Assembly (NCBI GenBank): GCA_051656905.1
Contig: JBOFJQ010000021.1
Location: 1-64,000 of the forward strand
Length of the DNA: 64,000 nt
From: JAGNZR01 sp051656905
GTDB lineage: Bacteria > Fusobacteriota > Fusobacteriia > Fusobacteriales > Fusobacteriaceae
Reading direction: 5' to 3'
The notes beneath the pieces are model-generated. The model was given only the letters and a program-made list of their open reading frames with translations, searched no databases and was not told the DNA's origin. The position numbers and the translations under genes are program-made. Below, piece after piece: positions 61,521 through 64,000 of this stretch. How positions within the stretch are numbered: the stretch's first letter is position 1; the number at the start of each line of letters is the position of its first letter.

Positions 61521-62300
61521 TTAAACATTATAAATTTTTCCTATTTTTATATTTAAAATATTATTCAAGAATACCCTCATAAAGGCTTTTGTTTTCTCCC
61601 CTGTGCAATGTCCTAAAATTAATTTTGATATATTATAAGATTTTAAACTTAATATTAATCTAATAAGTTTTATAGGTTTTACTATATAACTTCTTGTGTG
61701 AAGACCTCCAACTAAAGAGTTTATCTCTTTATTAGGAAATAGTTTTTTTACTGACTCTAATAAATTTAATACACCTGAGTGGCAGCAACCTGTAATGATA
61801 TTTACCTTATTATTTTCCATAATAATAAGATGAATTTCATGATTAAAATCATCTATTTCCCCATTTCTTAAGAATTTAGAGCTTCTCTCTTTTTTTTCTG
61901 TTTTGATTAAAAAAATCTTTCTTGATATTTCTAATCCATTATGAAATTCAACACTTTTTACTTTAGATTCTTTATATCTTCCTATACTTCTTTTTTGTCC
62001 ATGAAAATTAAAATCAAAATCATCAAGGGATTCCTTTGCTACATATATTTGTGATGATTCTTTTCTTTTAGAAGCCAAATACTTTATTCCACCAAAATGA
62101 TCACTATGCCCATGTGAAATTATAAATAAATCAATATCACTAATATCTATTCCTAATTTTAATGCATTTTTCATAAAAATATCGCTTCTTCCAGTATCAA
62201 AAATTATTTTTTTACCTTGAACTTCAATATATAGACTTAACCCTTTTTCTGATTGAAATCCATCTACTTCTAAGTTTTCAACTAATGGAATTATAATCAT
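61521..62300 (-). CDS. Metallo-beta-lactamase-fold hydrolase
   Basis: About 259 residues. The metal-binding motif SHGHSDHFGG is near residue 65, with a later GCCHSG and a final HCTG. The layout matches the subgroup that includes the dihydropterin ribofuranosylaminobenzene phosphate synthase-like proteins. The reaction cannot be named. The start at 62300 is preferred to 62309 because the G6 ribosome site abuts the latter. It is monocistronic. Confidence 0.85.
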   Translation of the reverse strand: MIIIPLVENLEVDGFQSEKGLSLYIEVQGKKIIFDTGRSDIFMKNALKLGIDISDIDLFIISHGHSDHFGGIKYLASKRKESSQIYVAKESLDDFDFNFHGQKRSIGRYKESKVKSVEFHNGLEISRKIFLIKTEKKERSSKFLRNGEIDDFNHEIHLIIMENNKVNIITGCCHSGVLNLLESVKKLFPNKEINSLVGGLHTRSYIVKPIKLIRLILSLKSYNISKLILGHCTGEKTKAFMRVFLNNILNIKIGKIYNV

Positions 62301-62453
62301 TATAATCATCCCCCCTTATTTTTATTATAGCACAAGATTTTTTTCTATTACTATAATTGAGGTTTATAATTTTTAATGATATAATTTATTTTGAATTAAG
62401 TTCTTCTTAAAAATAAATTAGAACTTTAGTTAATTTATAAAATAATATTTTTC

Positions 62454-62511
62454 AAAGGAGAGGTATTTTATATGACGTGACAATGATTTTTCTTGCCTCT
62501 TAGGTTAAGAG
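62454..62511 (+). other. Leader with two mini-ORFs and a short hairpin upstream of the rhodanese gene
   Basis: AAAGGAGAGG (62454-62463) is followed at ideal spacing by ATG-ACG-TGA, a two-codon frame (62472-62480). A second ATG two bases later opens a six-codon frame (MIFLAS, 62483-62503). A hairpin CTCTTA/TAAGAG (62497-62511) overlaps its stop. The real gene starts 90 bases later with its own ribosome site. It may be a translated regulatory leader or a decayed gene start. Confidence 0.4.
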
Positions 62512-62601
62512 TGTGAATAATTTTTATATGCTACTTATCAATAATAAAAAATAATATTAAGTGTTATATTAAAAAATAAATTAATAAACAGGAGAATTAA
62601 A

Positions 62602-63903
62602 ATGCTTAATTTAAAATCTATATTTTCTAAAGTTACACTATTTTTAATATGTACTTTAAGTATATTTGCACAAACTTATAATACAATATCTGTAAAAGAT
62701 ATGGAAAAAATAAAAAATAATAAAGATGTTGTTGTGGTTGATACTAGAATTGGAGATGCTTTTAATGGATGGGCACTGGACAATATGAAATCTGGTGGTC
62801 ATATTGAAGGAGCTACTGATTTTGCTTATAATTGGATTTCAACAGATTCTAAGGATAAAGATGCTATTCTAAATAAAGCTCTTTCTGATAAAGGAATTAC
62901 TTCAGATAAAAAAGTAGTTCTTTATGACTCTAATGATAAAGATGCAAAAATTGTTGCTGATTACCTTTATAAAAAAGGAATTACTAACATCTCTTTATTC
63001 AATGTAAAAAAGTGGGAAGAAGCTAAAAAACCTTTAGTGTCTTATCCTAATTATAAGCTTATCGCTCCTGCTAAGGTTATTGCTGATAAAATTAACAACG
63101 ATAAGAATATTATGGTATTTGAAGTTGCTTGGGGAGAAGAAAAGGTTGCTGAAGACTACTTAAATGGCCATCTACCTAGAGCAGTTCATATTAATACTGA
63201 TGAGATAGAGTTTGCTCCTCTTTGGAGTATAATGCCTGATGATAAGCTTATTCAGTTTGCTAAAAATAATGGAATTACTAAAGATAGTAAAGTAATACTA
63301 TATAGTACTGATCCTATGCCTTCTTATAGACTTTCTGCTATAATGCAGTACATGGGTGTTGCTGAAGTTACTGTTTTAAATGGTGGACTTGCTGCTTGGA
63401 AAAGAGAAAATTTACCTCTTGAAACAAAACGTAATCCTAAAGTACCAGTAGATAACTTTGGATCTAACACTCCACTTAATAAAGATTTTATAGTTGGAAT
63501 AGAGGAAGCTAAAAAAGCTACTACAAATAAAGATAAAGAATTACTTGTAAATATTAGAACTTGGGATGAATATATAGGTAAAATATCTGGGTATTATGAC
63601 CTAAAATATAAAGGAAGACCTACAGGATCTGTTTGGGGTGAATCAGGATCAGATGCTAATCACTTAGAAGTTTATAGAAATATAGACAATACTATGAAAA
63701 ATGGGAATGAAATTGTTGCAAGATGGAAAGAGTTAGGAATAGATCCTAATAAAAAATTAGTATTCTTTTGTGGTAGTGGTTGGAGAGCTGCTGAAGTTTT
63801 AGTTTTTTCAAAAGTTATTGGAATTAAAAATGCGTCTCTTTACTCTAATGGTTGGTATGAATGGAGTAGTAATCCAAACAACCCAGTTTCTATAGGTGAA
63901 TAA
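62602..63903 (+). CDS. Secreted triple-rhodanese sulfurtransferase
   Basis: 433 residues. The Sec signal peptide (MLNLKSIFSKVTLFLICTLSIFA) indicates a periplasmic protein. Three rhodanese-like domains follow, about 30-150, 155-280 and 290-430. Only the third has the catalytic cysteine (C390 in FFCGSGWR). The equivalent loops in the first two read LYDSNDKD and LYSTDPMPS and lack it, so these domains are probably structural. Rhodaneses move sulfane sulfur to acceptors such as cyanide or thiols. CAGGAGAA precedes the ATG. Confidence 0.9.
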   Translation: MLNLKSIFSKVTLFLICTLSIFAQTYNTISVKDMEKIKNNKDVVVVDTRIGDAFNGWALDNMKSGGHIEGATDFAYNWISTDSKDKDAILNKALSDKGITSDKKVVLYDSNDKDAKIVADYLYKKGITNISLFNVKKWEEAKKPLVSYPNYKLIAPAKVIADKINNDKNIMVFEVAWGEEKVAEDYLNGHLPRAVHINTDEIEFAPLWSIMPDDKLIQFAKNNGITKDSKVILYSTDPMPSYRLSAIMQYMGVAEVTVLNGGLAAWKRENLPLETKRNPKVPVDNFGSNTPLNKDFIVGIEEAKKATTNKDKELLVNIRTWDEYIGKISGYYDLKYKGRPTGSVWGESGSDANHLEVYRNIDNTMKNGNEIVARWKELGIDPNKKLVFFCGSGWRAAEVLVFSKVIGIKNASLYSNGWYEWSSNPNNPVSIGE

Positions 63904-63904
63904 T

Positions 63905-64000
63905 TTGAAAAAGAATATATTTATTATTATTTTTAGATTATTCCAATTATTGAGTATTATACCTTGCGCTGCTTTAATCTATTTTGGAAGTAGAAAAATG
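63905..64000 (+). CDS. Start of a membrane protein gene, cut by the window end
   Basis: A TTG codon one base after the rhodanese stop opens a frame that stays open to the window edge (32 codons, MKKNIFIIIFRLFQLLSIIP and on). AGGTGA lies about six bases before it. The product starts with two Lys and a hydrophobic span, so it looks like a membrane or exported protein co-transcribed with the rhodanese. Too little is visible to name it. Confidence 0.5.
   Translation, partial: MKKNIFIIIFRLFQLLSIIPCAALIYFGSRKM

Overview
The window is very AT-rich (roughly 70% A+T by eye) and carries bacterial genes with strong AGGAGG-type ribosome binding sites. It mixes Gram-negative envelope genes (two OmpA-like proteins, one a lipoprotein) with clostridial-style anaerobic metabolism: superoxide reductase, citrate lyase, Na+-pumping oxaloacetate decarboxylase, and histidine/urocanate breakdown through formimino-THF. 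This combination points to the Fusobacteriota (Fusobacterium or Cetobacterium-like). That assignment is an inference from gene content, not from a marker gene. No insertion sequence, prophage or CRISPR array was found.

Layout. 1-2300: tRNA-Met, an oxidative-stress group (superoxide reductase plus two rubredoxins, with a PerR-like regulator) and an acetyltransferase. 2400-7200: truA, a DEAD-box helicase, and a six-tRNA array flanked by two OmpA-like paralogues. 7270-10540: a glycerate-use cluster (kinase, GntP permease, GntR regulator) with a promoter that carries twin operators. 10577-19100: a secreted protein, an FMN-binding protein, and a leftward pyrimidine cluster (pyrB-K-D-F-E, a DAACS carrier, pyrC) headed by a long leader ORF and a terminator. 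19130-32000: the rightward purine operon purE-L-C-F-M-N-H-D-guaB, headed by a guanine riboswitch, two terminators and a 58-codon ORF. 32050-32710: three tandem copies of a small-RNA gene, each behind an identical ECF-sigma-like promoter. 32712-41850: a ROK regulator, then fhs and the hutU-ftcD-fchA-hutI genes for urocanate breakdown, then an AraC-family gene broken by a frameshift in a T7 run. 41849-44160: a two-gene leftward unit that encodes an acetyltransferase/cysteine-hydrolase fusion and a membrane protein fused to a nucleotidyltransferase. 44300-49650: a PTS/MalY/PRD-regulator operon and a split chromate transporter. 49800-59430: a citrate fermentation operon (citD-E-F, citrate carrier, aminotransferase, oadA, oadG, biotin carrier, oadB) with a GntR regulator and overlapping palindromic operators. 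59444-64000: mnmG, a metallo-beta-lactamase-fold protein, a triple-rhodanese secreted protein, and the start of a further gene.

How it fits together. The pyrimidine and purine operons start back to back, about 36 bp apart between their -35 boxes, and both appear to be controlled by premature transcription termination. The pyrimidine leader looks like E. coli pyrBI (a translated U-rich leader that runs through the terminator). The purine leader has a ligand-sensing aptamer. Folate links the hut genes to purine synthesis: formimino-THF from histidine becomes methenyl-THF, then formyl-THF, which PurN and PurH use and Fhs can turn back into ATP. In the citrate operon, imported citrate is split to acetate and oxaloacetate, and decarboxylation of oxaloacetate pumps Na+.

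The most striking undescribed elements are the tandem C-loop small RNAs at 32050-32710 (compensatory changes in the terminator stem under an invariant loop) and the fusion-gene pair at 41849-44157.
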